From positions 1 to 48,163 of the forward strand of contig JAAUZK010000019.1 in assembly GCA_014804655.1 (NCBI GenBank): a DNA stretch of 48,163 nt, given 5' to 3'. The stretch's first letter is position 1, and each line of letters begins with the position of its first letter. This DNA is from Lachnospiraceae bacterium. Lineage in GTDB: Bacteria > Bacillota > Clostridia > Lachnospirales > Lachnospiraceae. This document shows, in pieces, positions 17,973 to 25,421 of this stretch. The position numbers and the translations under genes are program-made. The notes below the pieces were generated by a model. It saw only the letters and a program-made list of their open reading frames with translations. It was not told the origin of the DNA and ran no database searches.

Positions 17973-19108
17973 TGCAATACGATTATCTGATAGTTGGCGC
18001 CGGATTGTTCGGCGCGGTATTTGCCCATGAGATGAAGCGGCAGGGCAGAAAGGTGCTGGTGATTGACAGACGCAGGCACATAGCGGGAAATATCTATACG
18101 GAGCCTATGATGGATATTCAGGTGCATAGGTATGGAGCGCATATTTTCCACACCTCGGAGAAGAGAATATGGGACTATGTCAATCAGTTCACCGAATTTA
18201 ATCACTATATAAATTCACCGGTTGCATATTATAAGGGAGAATTGTATAATCTCCCTTTTAATATGAATACATTTAATAGGATGTGGGGCGTGGTGACACC
18301 GGCGCAGGCGAGAGAGAAGATTGCGGAGCAGATCGGGAGGCTTCAGATTACGGAGCCGAAGAATCTGGAAGAGCAGGCGCTTTCACTGGTGGGAACGGAT
18401 GTCTATGAGAAGCTGGTAAAAGGCTACACAGAGAAGCAGTGGGGCAGAGACTGTAAGGAATTGCCGGCTTTTATCATAAAGAGACTCCCTCTCCGGTTTA
18501 CTTACGATAATAATTATTTTAACGATCGCTATCAAGGCATTCCCATCGGAGGGTATACCATTATGGTAGAGAATATGCTTCAGGGGATTGGTGTGCGGAC
18601 GGGAATCTCCTATCGGGATTTTGTTACGGAGCAGGAGACGGATGGCGGTGTGACGGTCATGGACAAAGATGGCAACACTTATCGCAAGGTGGTGTACACC
18701 GGCATGATGGACGAGTATTTTGACTATTGTCTGGGGCATTTGGAGTATCGTTCCCTTCGATTTGAGACGGAAGAACTTCCGGAATGTGATAACTATCAAG
18801 GAAACGCGGTGGTGAATTATACGGAGCGGGAAGTGCCTTATACGAGAATCATCGAGCATAAACATTTTGAGTTCGGAACGCAGCATGGTACTGTGATTAC
18901 GCGAGAGTATCCGGCGCAGTGGCAGGAGGGTGACGAGCCTTATTATCCGGTCAACAATGAACGTAACGATGCCCTTTTTGCGCGGTATTGTGAATTGGCG
19001 GCGGCAAGGCGGCATGTGATTTTCGGCGGACGCTTGGGGCAGTATCGGTATTATGATATGGATAAGGTGATTGCGGCGGCGCTTTGTGCGGTGGAGGCGG
19101 AGCAGTAA
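17972..19108 (+). CDS. glf: UDP-galactopyranose mutase
   Basis: 378 residues, the normal length of bacterial Glf. It converts UDP-galactopyranose to UDP-galactofuranose using reduced FAD in the cytoplasm. Visible motifs: FAD-binding GAGLFGAVFAHE (about 8-19), VLVIDRRRHIAGNIYTE (about 29-45), HRYGAHIFHTS (about 52-62), PFNMNTF, EKLVKGYTEKQWGRD and the C-terminal FGGRLGQYRYYDMDKVI that closes the FAD site. The presence of a Galf donor enzyme inside the cluster suggests that Galf is one sugar in the flagellar or surface glycan (inference). Confidence 0.96.
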   Translation: MQYDYLIVGAGLFGAVFAHEMKRQGRKVLVIDRRRHIAGNIYTEPMMDIQVHRYGAHIFHTSEKRIWDYVNQFTEFNHYINSPVAYYKGELYNLPFNMNTFNRMWGVVTPAQAREKIAEQIGRLQITEPKNLEEQALSLVGTDVYEKLVKGYTEKQWGRDCKELPAFIIKRLPLRFTYDNNYFNDRYQGIPIGGYTIMVENMLQGIGVRTGISYRDFVTEQETDGGVTVMDKDGNTYRKVVYTGMMDEYFDYCLGHLEYRSLRFETEELPECDNYQGNAVVNYTEREVPYTRIIEHKHFEFGTQHGTVITREYPAQWQEGDEPYYPVNNERNDALFARYCELAAARRHVIFGGRLGQYRYYDMDKVIAAALCAVEAEQ

Positions 19109-19131
19109 CACAGTATATGTAATAGAAAATC

Positions 19132-19173
19132 TATAGGCAGAGTATTGACAAATATCGGTGCTCTGCCTATAAT
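19132..19173 (+). promoter_or_regulatory. Perfect consensus promoter inside an 11-bp inverted repeat
   Basis: TTGACA (19145-19150), exactly 17 bp, then TATAAT (19168-19173): a full-consensus sigma-A promoter for the carboxyltransferase gene. Arms TATAGGCAGAG (19132-19142) and CTCTGCCTATA (19161-19171) enclose the -35 and overlap the -10. No T-run follows, so it is less likely to be a terminator than an operator or structural lock on the promoter. Confidence 0.75.
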
Positions 19174-19326
19174 ATCAATTGATAGTTTGAATATCAAAGT
19201 ATTGGATGATCAAATTATTATACTCTTTTTTGCAGAAGCAAATTTAAACACGGAAAGTTCGTGCGGAAAAGTGGACTATGATGATTCGGCCCATGTGATG
19301 ATGGGGAAGTGGAGGAAACGGGGATC

Positions 19327-20943
19327 ATGAAATGGAACGAAGCGATTAAAGAACTGGATAACAGAAGACAGAAGGCTCTTTTAGGCGGCGGACCGAACAG
19401 GATAGATAAGCAGCATGCCGCCGGTAAGATGACTGCGCGGGAGAGGATTGAGGTGTTGCTGGATCCGGGTACTTTTGTGGAGGTGGACGGATTCATGGAG
19501 TCCAGAATCAATGATTTCGATCTGGATAAGAGGAGGGTACCGGGTGACGGTGTCGTGACAGGTTACGGAGAGATCGATGGTCGACAGGTATTTGTGGCCA
19601 GCGAGGATTTTACGGTAATCGGCGGTACGCTGGGGGAATATCATTCTTTTAAGATATGCAGAATTCAGGATATGGCGATGGAGATGAAAGCGCCCCTGAT
19701 CTGTATCAATGACAGCGGCGGCGCCAGAATCGAGGAGGGGATCTCATCCCTGAGCGGTTACAGCGGCATGTTCCTTCGCCATACAAAAGCGTCGGGGGTC
19801 ATCCCGCAGATCGCGGTAATTCTGGGACCGTGCTCCGGAGGCGCATGTTATGCACCGGCAATCTGCGATTTTATATTCATGGTCAAAGATATTTCCAAGA
19901 TGTTTATCACCGGACCGAATGTGGTGAAGACAGTGATTAACGAGGAAGTATCCGTAGAGGAACTGGGCGGAGCAGATGTGCATGCCAAGAAGAGCGGCGT
20001 GTCACATTTTACATATGACAGTGAAAATGAATGTCTGATGGGCGTGCGGAAATTATTATCTTATCTTCCGAGCAATTGGACGGAGAAACCGCCGGTCATT
20101 AATAATGTAGAGAGACAGAGTATACTGCCCCGCGTGGGTAAGGTGTTCGGTAAAGTGGATAATGGCAGGGTGGCTTCTTCCATGAAAGCGAAAGCGGCTA
20201 AAATCATGGATATTGTACCGGACAATTCCCGGCATGCATATGATGTAAAGGAAGTGATTGACTGTATCGTGGACGAGGGCAGTTTCTTTGAAGTACAGAA
20301 GGAATTTGCCACCAATGCGGTAATCGGCTGGTGCAGGATGGAAGGCAAAGTGGTTGGGATCGTTGCGAATCAGCCCAATTCCATGGGCGGGTCTCTGGAT
20401 TATCATGCCTCTGACAAGATCGCAAGATTTATACGTTTTTGCGACTGTTTCAACATTCCGCTGATTACACTGATAGATGTACCTGCGTTCCTGCCCGGCA
20501 CAGCACAGGAGCATAACGGCATTATCCGGCATGGTGCGAAGATCCTGTATGCCTATTCCGAGGCTACGGTGCCGAAAATCTCGTTGATTATGCGTAAGGC
20601 GTACGGCGGAGCCTATATCGCCATGAACTCTAAGGAGATGGGGGCGGATATCGTCTATGCATGGCCCATCGCGGAGATTGCGGTTATGGGAGCGGACGGT
20701 GCCGTCAATATTGCCTTTAAGCGTAAGATCAAAGCGGCAGCTGATCCGGCAGCCATGCGTGCACAGTGCAAGGCGGAGTATGAAGAACGTTTCTTAAATC
20801 CCTATGTAGCTGCTGCAAGGGGATACGTGAATGAGGTGATTAAGCCGGAAGAGACGAGAGAAGCACTGGTGAAAGCACTCAGAGGGCTTAAGAATAAGCA
20901 GATAGAAGCCCCCAAGAAGAAACATGGAAATATACCGTTATAG
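19327..20943 (+). CDS. Biotin-dependent carboxyltransferase subunit (propionyl-CoA carboxylase beta / methylmalonyl-CoA decarboxylase alpha type)
   Basis: 538 residues from the ATG at 19327 (GGAGG at 19311-19315); a GTG at 19309 is the upstream alternative. It has two crotonase-fold halves of the acyl-CoA carboxyltransferase family: RRQKALLGGGPNRIDKQHAAGKMTARERIEVLLD at the start, then INDSGGARIEEGISSLSGY and GPCSGGACYAPA (N-terminal oxyanion hole), then PNSMGGSLDYHASDKIARFIRFCD, VPAFLPGTAQEHNGIIRHGAK and MRKAYGGAYIAMNS (C-terminal site). It transfers CO2 between carboxybiotin and a short acyl-CoA. No biotin carrier, biotin carboxylase or membrane decarboxylase subunit is adjacent, so it must partner with products encoded elsewhere. 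Confidence 0.9.
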   Translation: MKWNEAIKELDNRRQKALLGGGPNRIDKQHAAGKMTARERIEVLLDPGTFVEVDGFMESRINDFDLDKRRVPGDGVVTGYGEIDGRQVFVASEDFTVIGGTLGEYHSFKICRIQDMAMEMKAPLICINDSGGARIEEGISSLSGYSGMFLRHTKASGVIPQIAVILGPCSGGACYAPAICDFIFMVKDISKMFITGPNVVKTVINEEVSVEELGGADVHAKKSGVSHFTYDSENECLMGVRKLLSYLPSNWTEKPPVINNVERQSILPRVGKVFGKVDNGRVASSMKAKAAKIMDIVPDNSRHAYDVKEVIDCIVDEGSFFEVQKEFATNAVIGWCRMEGKVVGIVANQPNSMGGSLDYHASDKIARFIRFCDCFNIPLITLIDVPAFLPGTAQEHNGIIRHGAKILYAYSEATVPKISLIMRKAYGGAYIAMNSKEMGADIVYAWPIAEIAVMGADGAVNIAFKRKIKAAADPAAMRAQCKAEYEERFLNPYVAAARGYVNEVIKPEETREALVKALRGLKNKQIEAPKKKHGNIPL

Positions 20944-20951
20944 CCGAAAAA

Positions 20952-21123
20952 GAAAACAAGCGGCGCGAAGCGACATTTGTTTTCTTTCGGCGACGGTAAC
21001 GAGCAAACGTCCGACGAAATCGGACAAAGAGCGCGAAGCGCGTGTTTGCGAGTCTCAGATATAAAAAGCAAAGGAAAACAAGCGGCGCAAAGCGACATTT
21101 GTTTTCCTTCGGCGGGGTAACGA
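20952..21123. repeat. Composite intergenic repeat: two ~50-bp direct copies around a three-way fold
   Basis: Copy A (20952-21002) and copy B (21074-21123) are direct repeats differing at a few bases. Each starts GAAAACAAGCGGCGC, contains GCG(A)AAGCG, and pairs internally (GAAAACAA with TTGTTTTC). Between them an outer stem GCAAAC/GTTTGC (21003-21008 and 21044-21049) encloses two hairpins: GTCCGA/TCGGAC (21009-21025) and GCGC-GAA-GCGC (21031-21041). No protein is encoded here. Confidence 0.75.
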
Positions 21124-21154
21124 AAAAACGACAGATCTTTCGATCTGTCGTTTT
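21124..21154 (-). terminator. Intrinsic terminator of the fliD-type gene
   Basis: Arms AAAACGACAGATC and GATCTGTCGTTTT with a short loop. Read on the minus strand a T-run follows directly, immediately past the stop codon at 21156. Confidence 0.9.
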
Positions 21155-21155
21155 G

Positions 21156-22469
21156 TTAGCAATAACTATTGAACATCATGCCGCTGTATGCACTCGTGAT
21201 ATACGGGCTGGCAAAGTTCTTGCCGGGATTCTTATATGCCACGATCACGTTGTTGACATAGTTCATTGGATCCAGTGCAACTTGATTAGATTTGCGGAGC
21301 ACGGAATTCGTAAAACTTTTCATCGGTGAAAAAGCATTCTTTGCATCATCACTCATTGCGCTCTGACGAAGCGTTGCGTCATCAACTTCCAGAGTACCGT
21401 CCAGATTCAGATTCAAACCGACGGAGGTGAGGTCGCGGGCGTAAACTCTTGCGACACTGCTCATCTCGTTAAAAAGCCTGTTACTCTTGGGCTGATTATC
21501 GCTGTATTCCGCAACAGCCTGCAGGAAAGAGTTAAAACCTCTCACCAATGTATTGACGTTCTCCGTAAGCGATTCCACATCCGTCTTGAGTCCGATAGAA
21601 GCTGTCTCGCCATCCTCGCTGCTTAAGCCTGTCAACTCGATTTCGTAAGTGTGTGCCAACGTGAAACGGTTGGAGGTTGAGGTGTGTTCCTCACCATTGA
21701 CAGTATAAGAAGCGTTAGACGGCTGTACTGCTACATGATCCAAACCGAAATAGTCTACCGCACCGGAAGTCTTACTTGTTCTGTGATCGGATATTTTGTA
21801 TATATATGGCTTATCGTCCTTAAGCCCCGTGGAATTGGATTCCATCCGCAGATAGGAAGTGTTGTCCTCTCCGGAAATGACCTGCGCCGTTATGCCGATG
21901 TTGGCATTGGTGACCAGACGGGCAAGACGATCCTGTACATCCCGATTAGTATCAGTAGGTTTGATGCTGAACTGGAATTCATAATTCAATCCGTCAATAC
22001 CGACATCGAAAGAGTAGGTATCGGGTGTCAGCGTCACAACCTCATCATTCGGAAGGAACTTTCCGGCGTTCACCTGCGAAGAAGCCAGACGGTTTACCTC
22101 GATGTCATAGGCGGGCAGATCGTCGTCCGCTTTAGCAGAACCGATAAAAGAGGCCTTCGCAATATTCGGATTGCTGGAATAGGCGACTTTCTTATTTAGA
22201 AGTTCATCTTCATCCAGTCCGCCGAGCGATGCGATTGTGTTGCGCAGCTCGCGTGCGTTTTCTTTTACGCTGATAGCGAACCGCTGAGAATCCTTACTGG
22301 TATCTAAGATATACAGAGGGGATTCTTTATTCATCTTGACTATGGAATTATAGACACCACGCAGTTCACTCTTCTTATGAGAATCATAAGGTGTGCTTGA
22401 TTTCGGGGCGTAGGTAGTCATATAGAAATTATAGACATTATTCAGACTGCTAATACTGTTATATGACAT
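21156..22469 (-). CDS. fliD: Flagellar filament capping protein (FliD/HAP2 family)
   Basis: About 437 residues from the ATG at 22469, preceded by an excellent AGGAGGGGG site; a start seven codons earlier would lie upstream of that site. FliD caps the growing filament and folds incoming flagellin. Evidence: DIEVNRLASSQVNAGKFL (the conserved FliD signature after the N-terminal region), VESLTENVNTLVRGFNSFL, and the LNLNLDGTLEVDDATLRQ motif near the C-terminus that is typical of FliD (xGxLxxDxxxL). The N-terminal third is unusual: it lacks the common GxxSGLDxxxI opening and starts with a Tyr/Ser-rich stretch. It is somewhat short for the family. Its location opposite the flagellin brackets the glycan cluster with flagellar genes. 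Confidence 0.82.
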   Translation of the reverse strand: MSYNSISSLNNVYNFYMTTYAPKSSTPYDSHKKSELRGVYNSIVKMNKESPLYILDTSKDSQRFAISVKENARELRNTIASLGGLDEDELLNKKVAYSSNPNIAKASFIGSAKADDDLPAYDIEVNRLASSQVNAGKFLPNDEVVTLTPDTYSFDVGIDGLNYEFQFSIKPTDTNRDVQDRLARLVTNANIGITAQVISGEDNTSYLRMESNSTGLKDDKPYIYKISDHRTSKTSGAVDYFGLDHVAVQPSNASYTVNGEEHTSTSNRFTLAHTYEIELTGLSSEDGETASIGLKTDVESLTENVNTLVRGFNSFLQAVAEYSDNQPKSNRLFNEMSSVARVYARDLTSVGLNLNLDGTLEVDDATLRQSAMSDDAKNAFSPMKSFTNSVLRKSNQVALDPMNYVNNVIVAYKNPGKNFASPYITSAYSGMMFNSYC

Positions 22470-22543
22470 AGTCCCCCTCCTTTCTTCCATGAAATATACT
22501 CGGAACCTGTCTGATCATTGATAGCCGGCGTCGCTGTCCGTAG

Positions 22544-22571
22544 CATGCGGCCCATCAATGCGGATACTTTA
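22544..22571 (-). promoter_or_regulatory. Possible sigma-28-type promoter for fliD
   Basis: On the minus strand TAAA (22571-22568), 16 bp, then GCCGCATG (22551-22544) resembles the flagellar sigma-D/28 pattern TAAA-N15-GCCGATAA. It is followed by an inverted repeat CATTGAT/ATCAATG (22516-22560) in the 5' UTR. The spacing is one base off ideal. The rest of the 22470-22790 gap shows no gene. Confidence 0.35.
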
Positions 22572-22790
22572 TAACTCTATTCTATCACCGCAATTATGGA
22601 AGCTGCAAGCAGATTGTAGTCTTTATAGTCGAAAAATGACTAAAAATGCTGCTGTAAAATTGCAACAAGTGATCAAACTGAGTTCATTCTGTAATATGTA
22701 TATCGTAGCGTTTATGCCAAAAATGAAGAGGTGCAGGAAAAATTTTTAAAAAATTTCCCAAAAAGTGCCCGAAATAATCGGAAAAACAGG

Positions 22791-22819
22791 TTGACTTCAT
22801 GATTTTCGTATGGTATATT
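22791..22819 (+). promoter_or_regulatory. Promoter of the rpmG-secE-nusG-rplKA unit
   Basis: TTGACT (22791-22796), 17 bp, TATATT (22814-22819). An 80-base leader with a T8 run precedes rpmG. Confidence 0.8.
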
Positions 22820-22905
22820 GTTTGAGCAAGATAAGATTCAGGTCTTTTTTTTATGCTCAAAAATGGTGACTCGAATGTTTGAATCATACACGTGGAGGTA
22901 GCGAG

Positions 22906-23055
22906 ATGCGTACAAAAATTACTTTAGCATGCACAGAGTGCAAACAGCGTAACTACAATACGACGAAAGACAAGAAGACTCATCCGGACAGAATGGAGAC
23001 AAAGAAGTATTGCAGATTCTGCAAGACACATACTTTGCATAAGGAAACAAAATAG
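22906..23055 (+). CDS. rpmG: Ribosomal protein bL33
   Basis: 49 residues ([20 protein letters not shown]...). Two CxxC pairs (C9/C12 and C36/C39) mark the zinc-binding C+ form of L33. It is a component of the 50S subunit near the E site. GGAGG lies 9 bp upstream. This is the normal Clostridia position just before secE-nusG. Confidence 0.96.
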   Translation: MRTKITLACTECKQRNYNTTKDKKTHPDRMETKKYCRFCKTHTLHKETK

Positions 23056-23086
23056 TCGCCGGCTGTGTGGACGAAAGGAGTATAGC

Positions 23087-23305
23087 ATGGGAGATTCTGC
23101 TAAATCAGAAGGAGCATCCAAGATTACCAAATTTTGGAACGGCGTGAAAGCTGAATTTAAGAAAATCACTTGGCCTGATAAAGATGCCCTCTTAAAACAA
23201 TCTATTGCGGTTGTTATTATTTCCGTTGTGATCGGAGCAATCATTACGATACTGGACTTTGGTCTGCAGTATGGTGTGGATTTCCTTACAACTTTTTCAT
23301 TATAG
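23087..23305 (+). CDS. secE: Preprotein translocase subunit SecE
   Basis: 72 residues with one membrane helix (about 44-66, AVVIISVVIGAIITILDFGLQYG), as in Gram-positive SecE. The amphipathic KITKFWNGVKAEFKKITWPDKDALLKQS stretch ahead of it is the conserved SecE surface helix and hinge. It clamps SecY in the cytoplasmic membrane. GGAG precedes the ATG by 9 bp; it is co-transcribed with rpmG 31 bp upstream. Confidence 0.96.
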   Translation: MGDSAKSEGASKITKFWNGVKAEFKKITWPDKDALLKQSIAVVIISVVIGAIITILDFGLQYGVDFLTTFSL

Positions 23306-23319
23306 GAAGCTCTGGTAAC

Positions 23320-23350
23320 AGGTTGTGAGAAAGGCATGGGTATTAGTATG
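23320..23350 (+). repeat. 31-bp dispersed repeat, copy 2, plus hairpin before nusG
   Basis: This copy differs from 5688-5718 at two positions. It contains a tiny ORF (ATG GGT ATT AGT ATG ATA TGA) and runs into a hairpin with arms AGTATGAT (23345-23352) and ATCATACT (23366-23373) in the secE-nusG gap. Confidence 0.75.
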
Positions 23351-23388
23351 ATATGAGATCAGAAGATCATACTGACGTGGAGGGACAT

Positions 23389-23904
23389 ATGGCAGAAGCA
23401 AATTGGTATGTTGTTCATACTTATTCCGGATATGAGAATAAAGTAAAAGCCAACATTGAGAAGACGATCGAGAACAGACATCTGGAGGAAGAGATTCTAG
23501 AGGTCAGGGTGCCTATGCAGGAAGTCATGGAAATGAAGAACGGTGCCCGTAAGACTGTTCAGAAGAAGATGTTCCCCGGATATGTCCTGATCAATATGAT
23601 CATGAATGACGATACATGGTATGTTGTGAGAAATACCAGAGGCGTCACGGGATTTGTCGGACCGGGAAGTAAGCCGGTGCCGCTGACAGAGGCAGAGATG
23701 AAGCCGCTTGGTATTAAGATGGAGAACGTGAGCGTTGATTTCGCAGAGGGCGATACCATCGCGGTGGTTGCCGGTGTCTGGAAGGATACGATCGGTGTTG
23801 TTCAGAGAATAGACTTTGGTAAGCAGGTGGCAACGATTAATGTTGAGCTGTTCGGAAGAGAGACACCTGTGGAGATTGGTTTCGCAGAAGTCAGGAAAAT
23901 GTAA
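23389..23904 (+). CDS. nusG: Transcription termination/antitermination factor NusG
   Basis: 171 residues from the ATG at 23389 (MAEANWYVVHTYSGYENKVKANIEK), preceded by GGAGGG. NGN domain first (WYVVHTYSGYENKV, KMFPGYVLINMIMNDDTWYVVRNTRGVTGFVG), then a KOW domain (AVVAGVWKDTIGVVQRIDFGKQVATINVELFGRETPVEIGFAEVRKM). It binds RNA polymerase at the beta-prime clamp and modulates pausing and termination. An upstream in-frame ATG at 23353 lies in a leader hairpin and is unlikely. Confidence 0.96.
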   Translation: MAEANWYVVHTYSGYENKVKANIEKTIENRHLEEEILEVRVPMQEVMEMKNGARKTVQKKMFPGYVLINMIMNDDTWYVVRNTRGVTGFVGPGSKPVPLTEAEMKPLGIKMENVSVDFAEGDTIAVVAGVWKDTIGVVQRIDFGKQVATINVELFGRETPVEIGFAEVRKM

Positions 23905-23939
23905 TTGATATTTATTCCGTTTAAGCGGATTAGATATAC

Positions 23940-24040
23940 TGTGGGAGCATCACTTCGACTTCGTCGAAGTGACAAGAATTTACTGTTGTAAATTCTTGCG
24001 CGTCGAGCGAAATTAAGGAGTATGGTGCGCCCGTACCACA
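23940..24040 (+). promoter_or_regulatory. rplK leader stem carrying an inserted double-hairpin module
   Basis: An outer pairing TGTGG (23940-23944) with CCACA (24036-24040) frames the region. Inside are two perfect adjacent hairpins: CACTTCGAC-ttc-GTCGAAGTG (23951-23971) and CAAGAATTTAC-tgtt-GTAAATTCTTG (23973-23998). The outer stem may belong to an L11/L1-type leader (inference); the inner module looks like an added repeat. Confidence 0.5.
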
Positions 24041-24060
24041 TTATTTTAGGAGGTGCCATT

Positions 24061-24486
24061 ATGGCAAAGAAAGTAGAAGGATACATTAAGTTACAGATCC
24101 CTGCCGGCAAAGCTACGCCGGCACCGCCGGTTGGTCCCGCACTCGGACAGCACGGCGTGAACATCGTTGAATTTACGAAACAGTTCAACGCAAGAACAGC
24201 CGATAAAGGTGATGTGATCATCCCGGTTGTTATTACGGTTTATGCAGACAGAAGTTTTAGTTTCATCACGAAGACTCCCCCTGCAGCAGTTCTTTTAAAG
24301 AAAGCATGCAACATTAAATCCGGTTCCGCAGTTCCGAATAAGACAAAGGTTGCTACGATCTCTAAAGCGAAATTACAGGAGATCGCAGAGACAAAGATGC
24401 CTGATTTGAACGCTGCAAGCTTGGAAGCGGCTATGAGCATGATCGCCGGAACTGCCAGAAGTATGGGCATCACAGTAGAAGAGTAA
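24061..24486 (+). CDS. rplK: Ribosomal protein uL11
   Basis: 141 residues ([35 protein letters not shown]...), full family length. The N-terminal Pro-rich stretch and PPVGPALGQ are the hallmark of L11, which binds the GTPase-associated centre of 23S rRNA. AGGAGGTG lies before the ATG. In operon with rplA, 13 bp downstream. Confidence 0.97.
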   Translation: MAKKVEGYIKLQIPAGKATPAPPVGPALGQHGVNIVEFTKQFNARTADKGDVIIPVVITVYADRSFSFITKTPPAAVLLKKACNIKSGSAVPNKTKVATISKAKLQEIAETKMPDLNAASLEAAMSMIAGTARSMGITVEE

Positions 24487-24499
24487 TGGAGGATTTGAT

Positions 24500-25189
24500 A
24501 TGAAACATGGTAAAAAGTATGCAGAGGCGGCTAAGCTCGTAGATCGTACAGTTCAGTACGATACGGCAGAAGCGATCGCTCTGGTTAAAAAGACAGCAAC
24601 AGCTAAATTCGATGAGACTGTAGAAGTTCATATTAAGACCGGATGTGACGGACGTCATGCGGAACAGCAGATTCGTGGCGCCGTTGTACTTCCGAACGGA
24701 ACAGGTAAGACCGTCAGAGTATTGGTATTTGCTAAGGGTGATAAAGTGGCTGAGGCAGAGGCAGCAGGCGCAGATCACGTAGGCGGCGAGGAACTGATTC
24801 CGAAAATCCAGAATGACGGATGGCTGGATTTTGACGTAGTCGTTGCGACACCTGATATGATGGGTGTGGTAGGACGTCTCGGTAAGATTCTTGGACCGAA
24901 AGGTCTTATGCCCAACCCGAAGGCAGGCACGGTAACCATGGATGTTACTAAGGCTGTCAATGATATTAAGGCTGGTAAGATCGAGTACAGACTGGATAAG
25001 GCGAACATCATTCATGTTCCGGTCGGCAAGGTTTCCTTTGACGAGACGAAGCTTCAGGAGAATTTTGATGCATTGATGGAAGCGATCGTTAAGGCAAGAC
25101 CGTCGGCACTCAAGGGTCAGTATCTGAGAAGTATCACACTGGCGACTACAATGGGACCGGGCGTGAAAGTAAGCACGGCGAAATATTAA
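24500..25189 (+). CDS. rplA: Ribosomal protein uL1
   Basis: 229 residues ([21 protein letters not shown]...), full length. Conserved [40 protein letters not shown] and the C-terminal [16 protein letters not shown] identify L1, the stalk protein at the E site and a known translational repressor of its own mRNA. Normally rplJ-rplL would follow; here a terminator and two other genes intervene. Confidence 0.97.
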   Translation: MKHGKKYAEAAKLVDRTVQYDTAEAIALVKKTATAKFDETVEVHIKTGCDGRHAEQQIRGAVVLPNGTGKTVRVLVFAKGDKVAEAEAAGADHVGGEELIPKIQNDGWLDFDVVVATPDMMGVVGRLGKILGPKGLMPNPKAGTVTMDVTKAVNDIKAGKIEYRLDKANIIHVPVGKVSFDETKLQENFDALMEAIVKARPSALKGQYLRSITLATTMGPGVKVSTAKY

Positions 25190-25225
25190 TCAGTCGATTT
25201 CAGATTACGACAAACGAATGATAAG

Positions 25226-25258
25226 AGGGCAGCACGCGGCAGGCGCGCTGTCCTTTTT
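25226..25258 (+). terminator. Intrinsic terminator after rplA
   Basis: Stem AGGGCAGC...GCTGTCCT with an inner CGC/GCG pairing, followed by TTTTT. Confidence 0.85.
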
Positions 25259-25268
25259 GACGTTATAA

Positions 25269-25296
25269 TTGCGAAGCGGTTTGATTGTGATATAAT
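25269..25296 (+). promoter_or_regulatory. Promoter of the CapA-family gene
   Basis: TTGCGA (25269-25274), 16 bp, then TATAAT (25291-25296) with an extended -10 TG at 25288-25289. The -35 overlaps a GCGAAGCG motif. Confidence 0.75.
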
Positions 25297-25305
25297 AAGA
25301 CATGA

Positions 25306-25385
25306 AGTTATACTAAGGCATCAAAGAACGCTGCCTAAGTATAACTAAAACATGTCTGGGAGAATGCGAAAAGCATGCATTCTCC
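25306..25385 (+). promoter_or_regulatory. Two hairpins at the 5' end of the capA transcript
   Basis: First hairpin: 15-bp arms at 25306-25320 and 25332-25346 (AGTTATACT-A-AGGCA) with one mismatch, starting within a few bases of the predicted transcript start. Second: GGAGAATGC (25359-25367) with GCATTCTCC (25377-25385). Neither is followed by a T-run, so they are more likely leader structures than terminators. Confidence 0.6.
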
Positions 25386-25421
25386 GTGGTTTGTGAGAGT
25401 TATTCCGGGTGATATGATAAC

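Noticed and set aside
19145..19330. 61-aa ORF between glf and the carboxyltransferase
   Set aside because: Its TTG start is the -35 box of a consensus promoter and there is no ribosome-binding site.
22700..23090. Search for a tRNA gene before secE, as in many bacteria
   Set aside because: No cloverleaf or CCA-type end could be found; only rpmG lies there.
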